A DNA stretch of 64,000 nucleotides from Monilinia fructicola. Its lineage: Eukaryota; Ascomycota; Leotiomycetes; Helotiales; Sclerotiniaceae. The translations under genes and the position numbers were made by a program. The notes under the pieces were generated by a model. The model worked only from the letters and a program-made list of their open reading frames with translations. It had not been told where the DNA came from and ran no database searches. Positions 12,174 through 24,015 of this stretch are shown in pieces (position 1 is the first letter of the stretch; every line of letters begins with the position of its first letter). The stretch lies in contig VICG01000014.1 of NCBI GenBank assembly GCA_008692225.1, forward strand, positions 124,001 through 188,000, in the 5' to 3' direction.

Positions 12174-13072
12174 TACGCAACTTCGATGTATCAATGCTAT
12201 GTTCCACCGGGACGCGGTGACCGAACCAACGTCTTCTCCTCCGTGATGAGACGAAATGTCTATTAGGGTCTGATTTATCATGGGCTTCAAATATCATATC
12301 ATATTTTGAATATTTCGGCGGTGTAGATTGGCGTTCATTGGTGAAATTGGGATAAATGGAACCGCATCATGCACAGAAAAGTCTGGATTCTTTTCATTTA
12401 TATATACCATATGTATTTATTTCTTTTACGTACTGGGTATGAATATCTAAGATCAAATAGAGATGGATTCGAACTTCACACTTTCATCTATGCACACCTT
12501 TTATGATAACACTTTGTGCTGAGTTCAAGCGAAAAGCCCCTTTCCATTTGCCCCTCCTATCCATCCCACTTATTAACCTCAACCATTTACTTCGCGCACG
12601 AGGTATTCATTCGGCACAATCATATTAACCCGAGGCAAAGGCAAATTTGGCCACCGAGATACCCATCGAGAAACTTCTAACACTGGTGATGGTGGAGAAA
12701 ACCCACAACTAGTGTAAAATTCCATAAAAGCCGAAGATTAAATGAAGTACCGCTTCAACCTTTATGTGGCCCTTCCATTGCCATTTCCCAAGGGCTTTTC
12801 ATCCATTTCTGATTTCTCATTCGCCAATGGCTTTGTCCATGATGCAACGGACCTCTCAAAATTCTCCATATAAATGGAAATCCGAATATGCTTAGAAATG
12901 TTCCTGTCGATGTATCCACTTAACTTTAAGCTCCGATGATATGGATATGTGTTTGAAGGCAATGCTTGAAAATGGTATAAGAAAGTTCTCTCGAGGCCTC
13001 TAATGGGCATCCTCACTCAACTCACATACTTCCCCATTTCATAGTCAATCGACACATACAAATCTCAGCAAA
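12174..13072. other. Intergenic between cyclohydrolase and flavin oxidoreductase
   Basis: Unique sequence with no recognised gene. An 84-codon minus-strand open frame near 12762-13016 has no domain and overlaps the likely promoter of the next gene. Confidence 0.6.
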
Positions 13073-14477
13073 ATGTCTGTCAGATATGAATCATCCAGCT
13101 CCGATGCTTCCCCTCTCGGAAAGCCTCTCACCTTTGAGTTCTCTGGCAAAACTGCACGAAATCGATTCTTAAAGGGAGCCATGTCCGAACGTCAAGCATC
13201 ATGGGATCCCAAGGATTTCGCGTCGAGAGGCATTCCTTCCACGAACCTGGTGAATGTTTACAAGAGATGGGGTGAGGGAGAATATGGACAAATCCTGACC
13301 GGAAATGTTATGATCGAGTATGATCATTTGGAAGCCATGGGCAATCCAATCATTCCATTGGATGCTCCTACTGAGGGATTGAGATTCGAAAGATTCGCAG
13401 CAATGGCAAAGGCAGGAAAAGCTCATGGAAGTTTAATGGTTGCACAAGTGAGCCATCCTGGAAGACAAGTCGAGAACAGAGTGCAGCCAAATCCCATTTC
13501 TGCCAGTGATGTCCAATTGGAAGGTTTGTCCAACTTCCTTCTCCGCCGAGCCTTTCCATTTCCCGCCGAATTTATGCTGACGAAAATGACACATAGGAAC
13601 TCCAATTGGACTCTCCTACAATAAACCCCGCGCAGCAACCCAAGAAGACATCGATAGCATCATCAACAAATTTGCTCACGCAGCAGAATATCTCGAAAAA
13701 GCCGGCTTTGACGGTATCCAACTCCACGGTGCCCATGGCTACCTCCTCGCTCAATTCCTTTCCAAAACCACCAACAAGAGAACCGACAAATATGGCGGAT
13801 CGCTCGAGAACCGGTTCCGCATCATCAAGGAAATTTCCGAGGAGATCCGCAAGCGAGTGAAGCCAGACTTCATCCTTGGTATCAAGATGAACAGCGTGGA
13901 GTTCCAAGCCGATGGGTTTACGCCCGAGGATGCCAAGGCCGCGTGTCAGGAACTCGAGGGCGCGAGATTCGACTACGTCGAGCTTTCGGGGGGCACATAC
14001 CAAGAAACGGCATTTGTCCACAAGCGGGAATCGACACGCAAGAGGGAGAATTTCTTTTTAGAGTTCGCCGAGGAGATTGTCAAGCCGTTGACGAAGACGA
14101 AGACGTATGTTACGGGTGGATTCAAGACGGTGGGAGCGATGGTTGCGGCATTGGATACGGTCGACGGGGTTGGGCTTGGACGACCTGCTGCGCAGGAATT
14201 CCGACTCCCGAAGGATATTTTGGAGGGGAGGGTGACGGGGGTGAAGAAGATCCCCGTTAATGAGAATGATTTCTTGCTTACGAATATTGCGGCGGGAACG
14301 CAGATGAAGCAGGTGGGGAATGATGAGGAGCCCGTTGATTTGAGTATTGTGGCGAATGTCGAGCTGTTCAAGAAGGAGATGGCGGCTTGGGGGGCAAAGA
14401 GGGCGGCGGATAAGGAGTTTAAGGAGTATGGCTTTATTGATTGGACGCAGGATGTTCGTCCTTATGGTGTGTATTGA
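13073..14477 (+). CDS. Old Yellow Enzyme-type NADH:flavin oxidoreductase
   Basis: An FMN-dependent ene-reductase-type TIM barrel, probably cytosolic. Exons 13073-13523 and 13597-14477 are joined by a 73-base intron with a GCTGACG branch point; the product is 443 residues. The N-terminus has the FMN-binding pattern NRFLKGAMSE. The middle has VSHPGRQV and, after the junction, QLHGAHGYLLAQFLS...TDKYGGSLENRFR, with the paired active-site histidines of the family and the conserved YGGS..NR phosphate site. The C-terminal barrel strand is VDGVGLGRPAAQEF. It belongs to the fungal NADH:flavin oxidoreductase/12-oxophytodienoate reductase-like branch. No biosynthetic cluster partners are adjacent, so the substrate is unknown. 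Confidence 0.9.
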
Positions 14478-15801
14478 GGAGTGTGTTATAGTTTTTGATA
14501 GACGAGGGATAGATAGAGGATAGAGAAATACATATGATTAATGATCCTACAAGATGACAAAAATCAGCAGGCTACTTGATAGCATCTCTCCTCAGCAGTG
14601 ATCATTGTGACAGGTAATCCATGTTGTCACCAGCTAAATGGCTAGACTTCATAATTATTCTCCATCCAGAACTTCCATCAACATTACTGACAACATTGAC
14701 CAAGAAAGTAGACAAGTGCATCACATGAAAAATATACTCATTATAGACTACGAGAGAGAATATCTGGCGGGTGCAAAACCATCACAGGATATGTATAGGA
14801 GGTGAGTTGTAATTTGATGGGGTTTACACATTTTGTAACATGGTAGCTAATCTCTACGATTTCCTATCGTTTTCATAGGGCATTCCTGTCTCATTGGCAG
14901 GTATTGGCAGGTATGGTTAACCATGCTGCGTCGTGGTAATGACTAGTCTTAATACTGATGAGGTAGCTTTGTCTAGCTTGATTGTATGAAACTGAGATAT
15001 TGCATGGGATATTGCGTGGAGATCACCAGGATCGAAGGTGGAAGAGACCAGTTATGTTATGTCAACGTCAAGACTGTGGAAAACTTAAGTCTTTTTCTTA
15101 ATGCCCTGGCCTTTGGATTTCTTGGGTCGGAGTGCATATATACACTAGCACGTCACATATCGGATATGTGGAACATTAGTGATGTTCCGATGCGGTTGTA
15201 TCCACATCTATGTTCAAATTATGTCCCCCTCGGCGCCATACCTATTGCAGGAAGACCAAGTCTCCTTGAACTCTTCCCTAGTATTTTTGGTACTGTTTGC
15301 AATAATCTTGAAGCGTTAACTTCCTTGACCACAGGTATTGGCCTGCTCACGGTAACATGACTTCCCCCACGGGTTGCCTCATTCTCTGCATCCCTCGACT
15401 TCACGAATGACCTAATATCCGATAATGAAACCACTTGCTTCGTTCCTATCTGATAATTTCGAGATCATTTTCTCTGTATTTCTGTGCGGGATTTTCTGGT
15501 ATGCTTCTACGGTTAAGTGAATAACAAGAATGTCAAGATGTAATATCCGTCGGCTGAGAAACACCCTTTCTTCGCTTTTCCCCTTCCTTGCCTGAAGGGT
15601 TTCAAAATCTCTACCGCATCCTGATTCTTTTGATATCCAGTCACTCCGAACTCCCCGCCTCCCCATGGGCTTTCTGACTTGACGTAACACCGTGTTCCCT
15701 CCTATGGCCAGAATTGTCGCCAAGTCTTGAAATTTCACCAACTTGACCTTCATCCATAAACCTCTTCATTCAATTCACCTGGTCAGAGCATTGAATTCGG
15801 T
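14478..15801. other. Intergenic, no supported gene
   Basis: A plus-strand open frame of 124 codons (14986-15360) and a minus-strand one of 113 codons (15412-15753) have no recognisable domain, signal or splice pattern. I regard both as chance. Confidence 0.55.
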
Positions 15802-16845
15802 TTAAGATTCAGATTCCAAGGCCACTTTCTTAGCTTCGTTACTGGCTTTCCCATTGGTTTGCTTCACGAGCTCCTCTTCAGGTGCAATTGAAACAAATGA
15901 AGGCTGTTGCGAAATCCCATCAAACTTTCTCGAATATATGCATTCCTCATTCACTAACACCGGATCATCCCAGTTCCTCGCCGGGTTTGCGTCAAAATGA
16001 TGCCGCCATAAACTCAGACTTATGGCATTCCCTAAATGAATGCCCTCAGTTTTCTTATAATCTCTTACAAGCCCTCGGAGCGCATCATCCGCAGCTTTAG
16101 AGCCCATATCTCTAGCAAATCCCAATGGTATCTGAGCTTTGAATCTCTCTTCTGCCATTTCCTTCATAGAAGTCTGTATTTCTTCATTTGGAAGACCAAG
16201 GAACTCCTTCAAAAAGTGTTCACGGAGTTTATGTAAAATTGATGACTTTGGTAAGCTCATGGCAACCAAAAAGTGGCCAAAAACTGGCTCCTTGGGTGCA
16301 TTCTTCGGCGGAGTGTATCCTTTTGGGTGCTTTTCTGGGTGAAGACCAGATAACATATCTTCATCAGATACAAAAATGTTTAATGTTGGACCGACAGGCA
16401 AAACTGGTGGAGAGCTCGAGCAAAATTCGTTAATGGCAGTTTTGTACATTTTCACATAAAAATTTCGATCAGGTAGAGGATCTATGATGCTGAATCGAGT
16501 ATCCGAGAAACATCCCCATTGATGAAAATATTTATTCTTCAATTTGTTGCGAAATTCTGTTGCTTCGGTGCTCAGATCGAGTGTGAGGACCAATCGAGTA
16601 CTTTTTCTTCGATAGTAATGTGCCCATGTTGCTTGACTACGAGGTTGTTTCTTGGGACCTGATCGTACAAATTTTAAGGGAGAGGATGGGTCTTCTTCTC
16701 GAAGAATTCTCGATGGGATAGGAAGTAGATTCCCTAAGTTTTTAGACATTCCGTTGAGGGTTTGAATATCTTCAATTTGTTGTTGCTGTTGAGTACTGGT
16801 GAGTGGTAAGGTAGAGGGGGAGAGAGAGGTCAGTTCAATTTTCAT
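15802..16845 (-). CDS. Divergent 2H phosphoesterase-like (RNA ligase/cyclic phosphodiesterase fold) protein
   Basis: A single-exon minus-strand gene with ATG at 16845 and stop at 15802, 347 residues. The layout recalls fungal 2'-5' RNA ligase/cyclic phosphodiesterase-like proteins: after a Gln-rich N-terminus comes STRLVLTLDLSTEATEFRNKL (first strand and helix), then FSDTRFSIIDPLPDR where the family has a His-x-Thr/Ser motif, then FGHFLVAMSLP and ILHKLREHFLKEFLGL, and a second repeat-like segment KAQIPLGFARD. In both motif positions the usual catalytic His is not seen (Arg in the first, Lys/Gln in the second). If the fold is right, it is probably not a standard phosphodiesterase. The gene is intact and hydrophilic with no membrane segment. 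Family assignment is tentative. Confidence 0.5.
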   Translation of the reverse strand: MKIELTSLSPSTLPLTSTQQQQQIEDIQTLNGMSKNLGNLLPIPSRILREEDPSSPLKFVRSGPKKQPRSQATWAHYYRRKSTRLVLTLDLSTEATEFRNKLKNKYFHQWGCFSDTRFSIIDPLPDRNFYVKMYKTAINEFCSSSPPVLPVGPTLNIFVSDEDMLSGLHPEKHPKGYTPPKNAPKEPVFGHFLVAMSLPKSSILHKLREHFLKEFLGLPNEEIQTSMKEMAEERFKAQIPLGFARDMGSKAADDALRGLVRDYKKTEGIHLGNAISLSLWRHHFDANPARNWDDPVLVNEECIYSRKFDGISQQPSFVSIAPEEELVKQTNGKASNEAKKVALESES

Positions 16846-17941
16846 AAGAATATTTTCAGTCACGTGATACTTTTTACATTAGAAAACTTGCTGCTGGCCA
16901 TCTCGTCTCCGTGCAATTGCTGCTTGCCATCAGGAAGGAATACCGTGCCTCCTCTTCAGGCTGGATACTCTGTCAAAGCATTTGCATGCTATGCTAGTTC
17001 AATATCAGACTAATCTAATCCGAGAATCCCTCAAATGTGATAGAATCAGAAACCGAGTAGTTCGAACGGCCGTCCTCACTCAAAAACGCACTATGAACCT
17101 CATATTCTGGCTCTAGCACTCCTTCTATAACCGAAGTGTGGTACAGTGCTGTAATAAGTAGTGCAGTGTATGGTATTGATTGAACTTTGAAATCACAAGG
17201 AGCAAGCAAGCTATCCAATCCGTCGCCAATACGTTGCCGGTTCCATCTTACCTATCTGGATACTCCGTAGTGTTCTGTTCTTTGTTGTTGTTCATATGAA
17301 TAATCACCATGTCATGACGAACGAGAACCTATTCAAATGAGCTTGTTGTTCTAGACCTTTCCGGTTCTAATTAGTTAACAATATGGGGTACAGCGTTGTA
17401 CTCCGTATGTAACCATGGATATGTGAGATTACATTTGGCGTCTAATACAGTAAATAGTAAATAGTAAATAGTAGATGTCATCGAACTTGAGACTATTTTT
17501 AGCACGTCACAGTGCATCCATCACCAAGAGGTTACAGCAGTATCATATTTAGATTTTCAGGGGTAAATCTTCTAAGACTTCCTTCTTCATCCATATCAAA
17601 CCAAAACCAACCGCGAAACCAGAATCAGAAGATATTCGTGTTATTACTCGTAGACAAATGCTCATGATCATATATTCAATCAACAGAATTGGGATCTTTC
17701 ATCCGCGTCTATTCAATCTATTCAACTATGAGATGATATAAAATCGGATCATCGCTCAACAGTCACCGATACTTTCAATATAACCAGGTCTAGGATACCT
17801 GACTGAATACACACTAGATTCTAGTGGGCCGAAGGTTTTATTTACATTCGATAACACAACAAGAACAACAACAACAACAACAACACAGTCTTCAGGCAAT
17901 GTGTAACACATCCTTCAGTATTCGGAGTTGTTATCGCAGTC
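16846..17941. other. Intergenic; divergent promoter region
   Basis: It lies between a minus-strand and a plus-strand gene, so it holds both promoters. A small AAATAGT tandem occurs near 17448-17472 and a CAA tandem near 17860-17886 in the likely leader of the next gene. No gene seen. Confidence 0.6.
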
Positions 17942-20498
17942 ATGGAAGAAAGGGAATACAACGAAAGAGATGAAAGAGACGACAGGCATGAAAGGCATGA
18001 AAGGCATGGAAGGTATGATGTCAATGATTACGAGCTGATGAGAAGAGATGAGGAAGAAGGATTGGAAGAAATTACAGGTCACCCGGAAAATGGAAGATGG
18101 GAACGAAGATGGAAAATTCTAAATCCATGGTATGTACCAGTACAAGTTTTTGAATCTCCATTGAACAGGGCTGAGATCTTACAATGTACTTAGGATTTGG
18201 ATTGCCTTTAGTATTTGGTCTATACTTACAACAAGGAGAATCTTGATGACTGATTTTCGTAAGTTCTTATACCTCAGATTTTGGGTTCAACGATACTAAT
18301 GTCTTTTGTAGAATACCGTGAGTTTTATGCCCTCCAGAGCCAAGTCCCTCCCTCATTTGAGAGGACGAAGACCAGGATACCGATACTCCGTCACATGGCT
18401 GACGTCTAATTAGCAATATGTTTTCTTGTCTTATTGCAAATTGCTGCATACTTTTGCTTGTCCATTTTTGCTGTCTTGACAAGTTTTGTGGACTACTTCA
18501 CCACCGTCCCAGACTTGAACCCTAGTCGAGGTCCATCATTTCTACAGAGCATATTCATTCTTATAAGATATTGTTTCGTGGTATTTCTTTCAATGGTAGC
18601 TCTGATGTACTTTGTTAAATCGATTATGCTTTTCAATAATCTGGCTGTATTTTCTACATTATTAGTATGCATACATACTACCCCTCTTTCGCATTTCCAT
18701 CTTTCTGACTTTTCAATAGATACTTACATATGCGTTTGATGCTCTGCTATTCAGTTTAGCATACAACTTAAGACTACTTCATCGGGACCAAGGGTTCGAT
18801 AGAATTCTTGTTGTCTGGGCTCTCGGTATCTTCTGTCTTATTTCCATGATTGTGTACAACGACTATCGACTGAATATGGAAGCCCTGTCATTTGCCGTGC
18901 TTGGTATGTTTCTTGTAAGTCTCACAAGGACAATAGCGGCGATTGGCTATCAGGTACCACTGCCTAAAAACCCTTCATATGGAGCCAAGCTTTACTTTAT
19001 GCTCTGGGGTGGATTGCCTCCATGTCTAGCCATCACCATATATGCTGCATACAAATATGAAGATTTCGGAACGGCATTCACCATTCTTCGGACTTGGGGT
19101 TTCTCTACTTTCGTTAAAAATTTGGTCCCTGGAGCATTGACTCATGTTCTTTTGAATACTCCTCTACGATCTACATTATCACTGTCAGTCGGATCAAGAT
19201 CACCTTATGAATCAACGGAAGAAAACACTCCTGATGCAATTGATGCAACACTCCACCTATCCTTAGGACTCTTGCTAATGAGCAGCCTCAAGGAAGAAAA
19301 TGCTTTGCATGGCTTCCAAATAATCATGTTCATGCTTATCTACGTCACTAGTATAGGTCCGAGAGAAATAAGTCTATATATTCCAAAATTTGTCAGCTTC
19401 GTTCACACATTACGACATAAATCTGGAACGCCGATTCGAAAAACGTATTTACTATGGCATAAACCTCTTTTGCTTTGGACCACTACAGTTTTATTCACCA
19501 TCTTCAGTTCAATCGGAATACTTTACTGGATGGATAACATCTCCATACGCCACGATCAAAAGAGTTGGTCCGGACCAAAATCTCCAAACCTAGATATATC
19601 CTACAGAGCAGCGACTCAAAATCGACTCCAGATTGTCATCGGCCATTCAGCCGATGAGTCAATTTTCGCGATCAAGGGAATTGTAACGGGTATATTAAGT
19701 TCACAACCCAATGTGATGGCACACAAACCAGATGTTTTAATCTATACGAAAGATCCTTCCCAAGATATTGTCAAGAGAATTCGAGAAGAAGTTGCTTTCG
19801 GTGATATATATACACTTCCTAACATTGGAGGTGTATCTGGAATTTTTCTTCATCACATATTGAAGAATTGGGATAATTTACCTACGCAAACACTTTTCCT
19901 AACCACTTCCTCACATACGATAAATAATTTTGATCTCATCGGTCGTCGATTATTCGATTATTATGAGCCCCCTCAACTACCACCAGCTGCGGAAAACTCA
20001 GATATATTGACAGGTTTCTTGAATTTGGGAGAATTGGAAACGTGTGACTGTTATAACTGTTATGATAGAAGTGGCTGGCATGATACATTTAGACTCATAC
20101 CCAGTATGTGGTCTGCGTCTCGTCCGGTCGAAAAGGGTCATACTGCTTACAGATGCAAGAAAGCTATCTTGACACATGGAAATAACTTTATTGCTTCAGC
20201 GGCACGTATTAGAGGTGTTGGAAGAGATATCTGGGAAACTCTTGATGATGCACTGTCGAATCCTTCGTTGAGTCGGGGATGGGCTCATGATAGATTGAAG
20301 TTGGGGCCGGGAGGAAGGGATGCGGAAATGTTTGGTGAGAAAGATAGTTTGGAAAAACCGCATCTGGGATACACGGTTGAGAGGTTGTGGGGGATTTTAT
20401 TGGGCTGCTCTAATCAAGAGATTGCGTGGAGGTGTCCTAGTTTGTGGAGAGGGTGGAGGAGAGGTTGGGAGAAGGACGATTGTGCTTGTAGAGATTGA
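17942..20498 (+). CDS. Multi-pass transporter-like (TPT/DMT-type) protein fused to a DUF3431-like domain
   Basis: Five exons (17942-18129, 18194-18258, 18312-18317, 18414-18664, 18720-20498) give 762 residues in one open frame. The N-terminus is a charged Glu/Arg/His-rich cytosolic tail. Spliced residues then read like the start of a triose-phosphate/nucleotide-sugar transporter: a first helix, TTRRILMTDFQYP, and further helices up to YDFG-like loops; about nine hydrophobic segments are visible, the last ending near ILYWMDNIS. The C-terminal roughly 280 residues are extracytosolic or lumenal and resemble DUF3431: NRLQIVIGHSADES at its start, a FLHHILKNWDNLPTQTLFLTT core, GFLNLGELETCDCYNC, and a Cys-rich end. 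The third exon is only six bases but restores the family's F-x-YP motif. Role unknown; sugar or phosphate-ester transport is only a family-based guess. Confidence 0.75.
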
Positions 20499-22479
20499 AA
20501 GCCGGATGGGAAGCGAGAGTGTATATAAAAGGTTGAAACATATACTTCACATACACTACGTTTGAGGTAGTATCGATAACTTGTGTAGATCATTGCAAAT
20601 TGTCCACTCATACACCCATCTTCTAACCTTACAGTCAAACAAAGAAACTTGTCCAATGAATGAGCAGAGGGTATCAGCACCGCATAGCCATCCATTCTTT
20701 TCTTCAATATCCACTCAACGATATCGATTGAGTAATCCATAGGCCGCCTTTATTTTTCTACTTCCGCACCATGGCATCCATCTTCCGACAAGTCCAAAAA
20801 TGATGGACAACGAAGAGAAAAGCTAAGAAAGCAAAGAGATAAGCATACCTTGTCTACCTGAACTCGCTTCACGCCCTGTTCAACTCACCTGGGTGGGTTA
20901 GCAAAAGTTAAGGCCAATAGGGGGAGAATGCCAATCTTGGGATGGTGAGATAAAAGGCTTGACCATGGCCACGGGAACCAACCTCAAGAGTCTAAGCGGG
21001 ATGATGATAACAATGCGGCATTTTGGCAGAAATCCAGGAACCTCAGACGGCGACTTTTCCTCCCCACATACATCTCGCTCACAGAGTCCGAGCATTCGTA
21101 CAAGGATGTAGAACGGAGCGCACAAGTCATGCCCAGCCTGCCCAAGTGCCCGAAGAGCTCCGCACATCCCGATGCTTTCGAGGGAATCGAGGAGTACCTA
21201 CGGGCTTGCCTCGTCAAGGCTAACGGATTGAAATGTTGGAGAAAGGAGATAGGAAGGTATTCTGGGTATATTTGCTATGCTCTCCTATTCCATCCCGCTC
21301 TTTCCTCACACTACTAACGACCCCCAGAACTACAGCCGCGAAACTGTAAAGTCTCGATATATCCACGCAAGCCTCTCGCTAAGCCGATGTATCTCTAATA
21401 TTCTTTCTATCCCATTCCTTTGTGACAAATGTAAAACATCTCCCTTCTTCTTGTCAAAGATCAACGATTAGGAAAATTTGAATCCTCAGAAACTATTGGT
21501 GAAGTGGATTATTGTTTTATGGAGTTTTAACGGGCTCATGTTTGGATTGAGGATTTCTCGATTCCTGTCTCGCGCACTACGCCCACTCTGGCCTGAATTA
21601 CGTTACATGTTGAAGCCCTTGTTTTATACTTCACTCATGGCTATGAACTAGAAGTCTCGGGTATTGAACATTTCTCATATCTTCATATTTCCTATGCTAT
21701 GCAGAAACAAATGCGGGGTATCATATGAATATCCACAAAACAGTTCGCCTCTTTTCATCCGGTCATCCACGGGACTTCAAGGCCTTTTACAGAAGACAGA
21801 TTCCCTTCTTCAATCTAATAGTCCCACAATAACTCTTTCCTTCCCTACTATCAACGATAGATAATTGATTCGTTGGGAAGCACTCAACTGCTCATCTACA
21901 ATCTTCCGTTGATTCTTTTTCCCCCTCCTCTAGAACCCATTTCATTATCTCCCCTCATTCGATCTTGTCTAATCCCCCACCCTAAAAAGTCGAATAGGAT
22001 TCTCCCGTAGAAGCGAGTCTATTGTATCCCTTCTCTAGTTCATACCGGCTGCATATCCTTCCTCGGACTATGCTCCACCAGCTCAGTCGCCCAGTAGCCC
22101 AAAATTAAACCTCAGACACAGCAGAATCTCTCTCATGGCTACCCTGATAAAATTTTCCAGCAATATCTCGATGTATTGATCGATCGAAACGGTTTGAATC
22201 AGAGATCTGCCCATAGTAATTGGTAGGTAAAATATTCAGAACCTCAATCGAAAAATAACGAGTAATGAAGTATGTAGATAGATCATTTCCTGTCGTCATA
22301 ATACCAAGCTAAGACCTTTGACATGTGTTGGAATAGATAATCATAATCGTTTCTTACATTCACAGGTTCATCATCGTTGGTACTTGTATTCTCATCGCGA
22401 TCCATAATTCATACTCAAGATGTCGGGCTTGTATCTTCACCACCTTCCCTTTCATTGGGCTGTCTCTTGAACCGTTCTC
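20499..22479. other. Intergenic, mostly unassigned
   Basis: About 2 kb without a confident gene. One short plus-strand candidate is listed separately at 21129. The other small open frames overlap it in other frames or lack any feature. Confidence 0.55.
21129..21350 (+). CDS. Possible small cysteine-containing protein
   Basis: An ATG at 21129 opens a frame beginning MPSLPKCPKSSAHPDAFEGI and containing a C-x8-C pair in ACLVKANGLKCW. A plausible intron (GT near 21257, a TACTAAC-type branch point near 21310, CAG near 21327) would join it to a short tail ending AAKL and a stop near 21350, for about 50 residues. The length and cysteine spacing vaguely recall small mitochondrial CHCH-type proteins, but the canonical twin Cx9C is not present. 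It could equally be chance; I give it low weight. Confidence 0.22.
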
Positions 22480-24015
22480 TCACTCTCTCATAGATTGGAA
22501 CCTTGGTTCTTGTATTTCATAAAGTGGTTTATGTTCCTCAAAGATGTCATGTAAATCATCATAGTCAACATGTACGAAGGCTCGTTCAACATCGGCCAAA
22601 CCTATTTTGTTAGCGTCTCCGGATATAGCGACAGCATGGTACACATACCCTCAAGTTTTCTTTGCAAAGTTTGTGAAACATCATGAGTAACTTTTAAAGT
22701 TTCTTCTTGTCCCATAATAATATCGACTTCAACATAGTATTTTTCACCAGCAGAGTATGCTCTCGCCTATTCAGGGGTTAGCTGTAGTCAAGGACGAGAA
22801 GAAAAGTCCTTACCGTATCAATCTTCAAGATCCTAGGGTCATGTGTAACTGCGACATAGACAAGTTTGTTTAAAAATTCTTGTGGTGCACTTTTCCCAAC
22901 TAAAAGCCACATATGTTCGAAAGCAGTCGATGCCCATGAAAATAGGATCAAGCATGCAATGGCAATGGCACCAGCCGGGTCCAAAAACCAGACTTTCTCA
23001 TATTTGGTACCCACAATGGACATAATCAATCCAAAACTGTTAACCACGATATCATTTCGATGATCCAACATGAAAATTGCGCAAGTGGGATAACGTCGTA
23101 AAGTGAAGCAGTATACGAATAAGACAGCTTTGGAGAAAATAGCGACACCAACGCAAATTAGAGGGACGGTTTTGAGAGTATCGTTTTCTCTTGGACCATC
23201 TGCTAAACTTCGTGAAGATTCGATAATCAATTCGACGGAGACGGTAGTCATAAGGGCGCAGAAGAGAATGATTCCCACAGTTTCGACTCGTTTTCGACCC
23301 TTCAGAGTAGCGTGAGATGAGAAGTACTTCCTAATCGACTAGAAGAAATTACTTACAACCGGAAACTTTGTGATATTAGGTCTGGCAGCTATGCGTGATG
23401 TAATTAACATCACAATAGAACTGACCAAATCCATCTAGATATGATATTAATCTCCATTCATTGGCTCCTCGCCATGATGCCCCGGGGTTGAGAACTTACA
23501 AAAGCATCCGCAGCAGTGGCAAAAAGTGCCAAACTTCCAGTTGAGACGGCAGCGAACACTTGAATGATGAACAGACAAAAGTTCACTGTAGAACTAGCAT
23601 AAATGGCGAATTTAATCTTTCCGCCGTTTTGAATTCCATCCTCAACCTCTGCAGCCTCTTCATCTTTACTCGCCAGATATGCATCAATTAGAGCATTTTG
23701 TTTACTATAGAAACTCTTGATCTTCCTAACTTTTCGTGTTCGTTTCTGTGTAGGATGCTGTGTGCGAAGAGTAGCAATGCTTATATCTTCCTTCTTGGAG
23801 TTGAGGAGGGAATATGGATCTGCATTGAATGCGGTATCGCCAGTATCATATGACATGATAGGAGTGATTTTTGGAAGAGGCGATGCAAGAATTGTAGGAG
23901 TAGGAGATAAGCCAGCCGAAGGGGAGATGATTGCATCGAGGATGATTGCATCGAGGTTGCTATCGTTGGCATGGTCGGCATTGGTGGTACTTGTGGCATT
24001 GGAAGGAAATACCAT
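22480..24015 (-). CDS. Cation diffusion facilitator, Mn-type signature
   Basis: CDF proteins export divalent metals from the cytosol by proton antiport, into vacuole, Golgi or medium. Exons on the minus strand are 24015-23500, 23434-23357, 23299-22814, 22766-22649 and 22601-22480, giving 439 residues without interruption. I start at the ATG at 24015; an acceptor lies directly before it, so an upstream 5' UTR intron (about 24016-24075) is likely. The soluble N-terminus has a Lys/Arg-rich KRTRKVRKIKSFYSKQN stretch. Helix 2 has D-A-F-M-D and helix 5 has D-H-R-N-D: the DxxxD pair seen in Mn-type CDFs rather than the HxxxD of zinc exporters. The C-terminal cytosolic domain contains HDPRILKIDTARAYSAGEKYY-type sequence and VERAFVHVDYD, as in the family. 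Metal choice is inferred from the motif only. Confidence 0.92.

Noticed and set aside
14986..15360. 124-codon plus-strand open frame
   Set aside because: No domain, signal or splice support, and a similar-sized frame is open on the other strand nearby.
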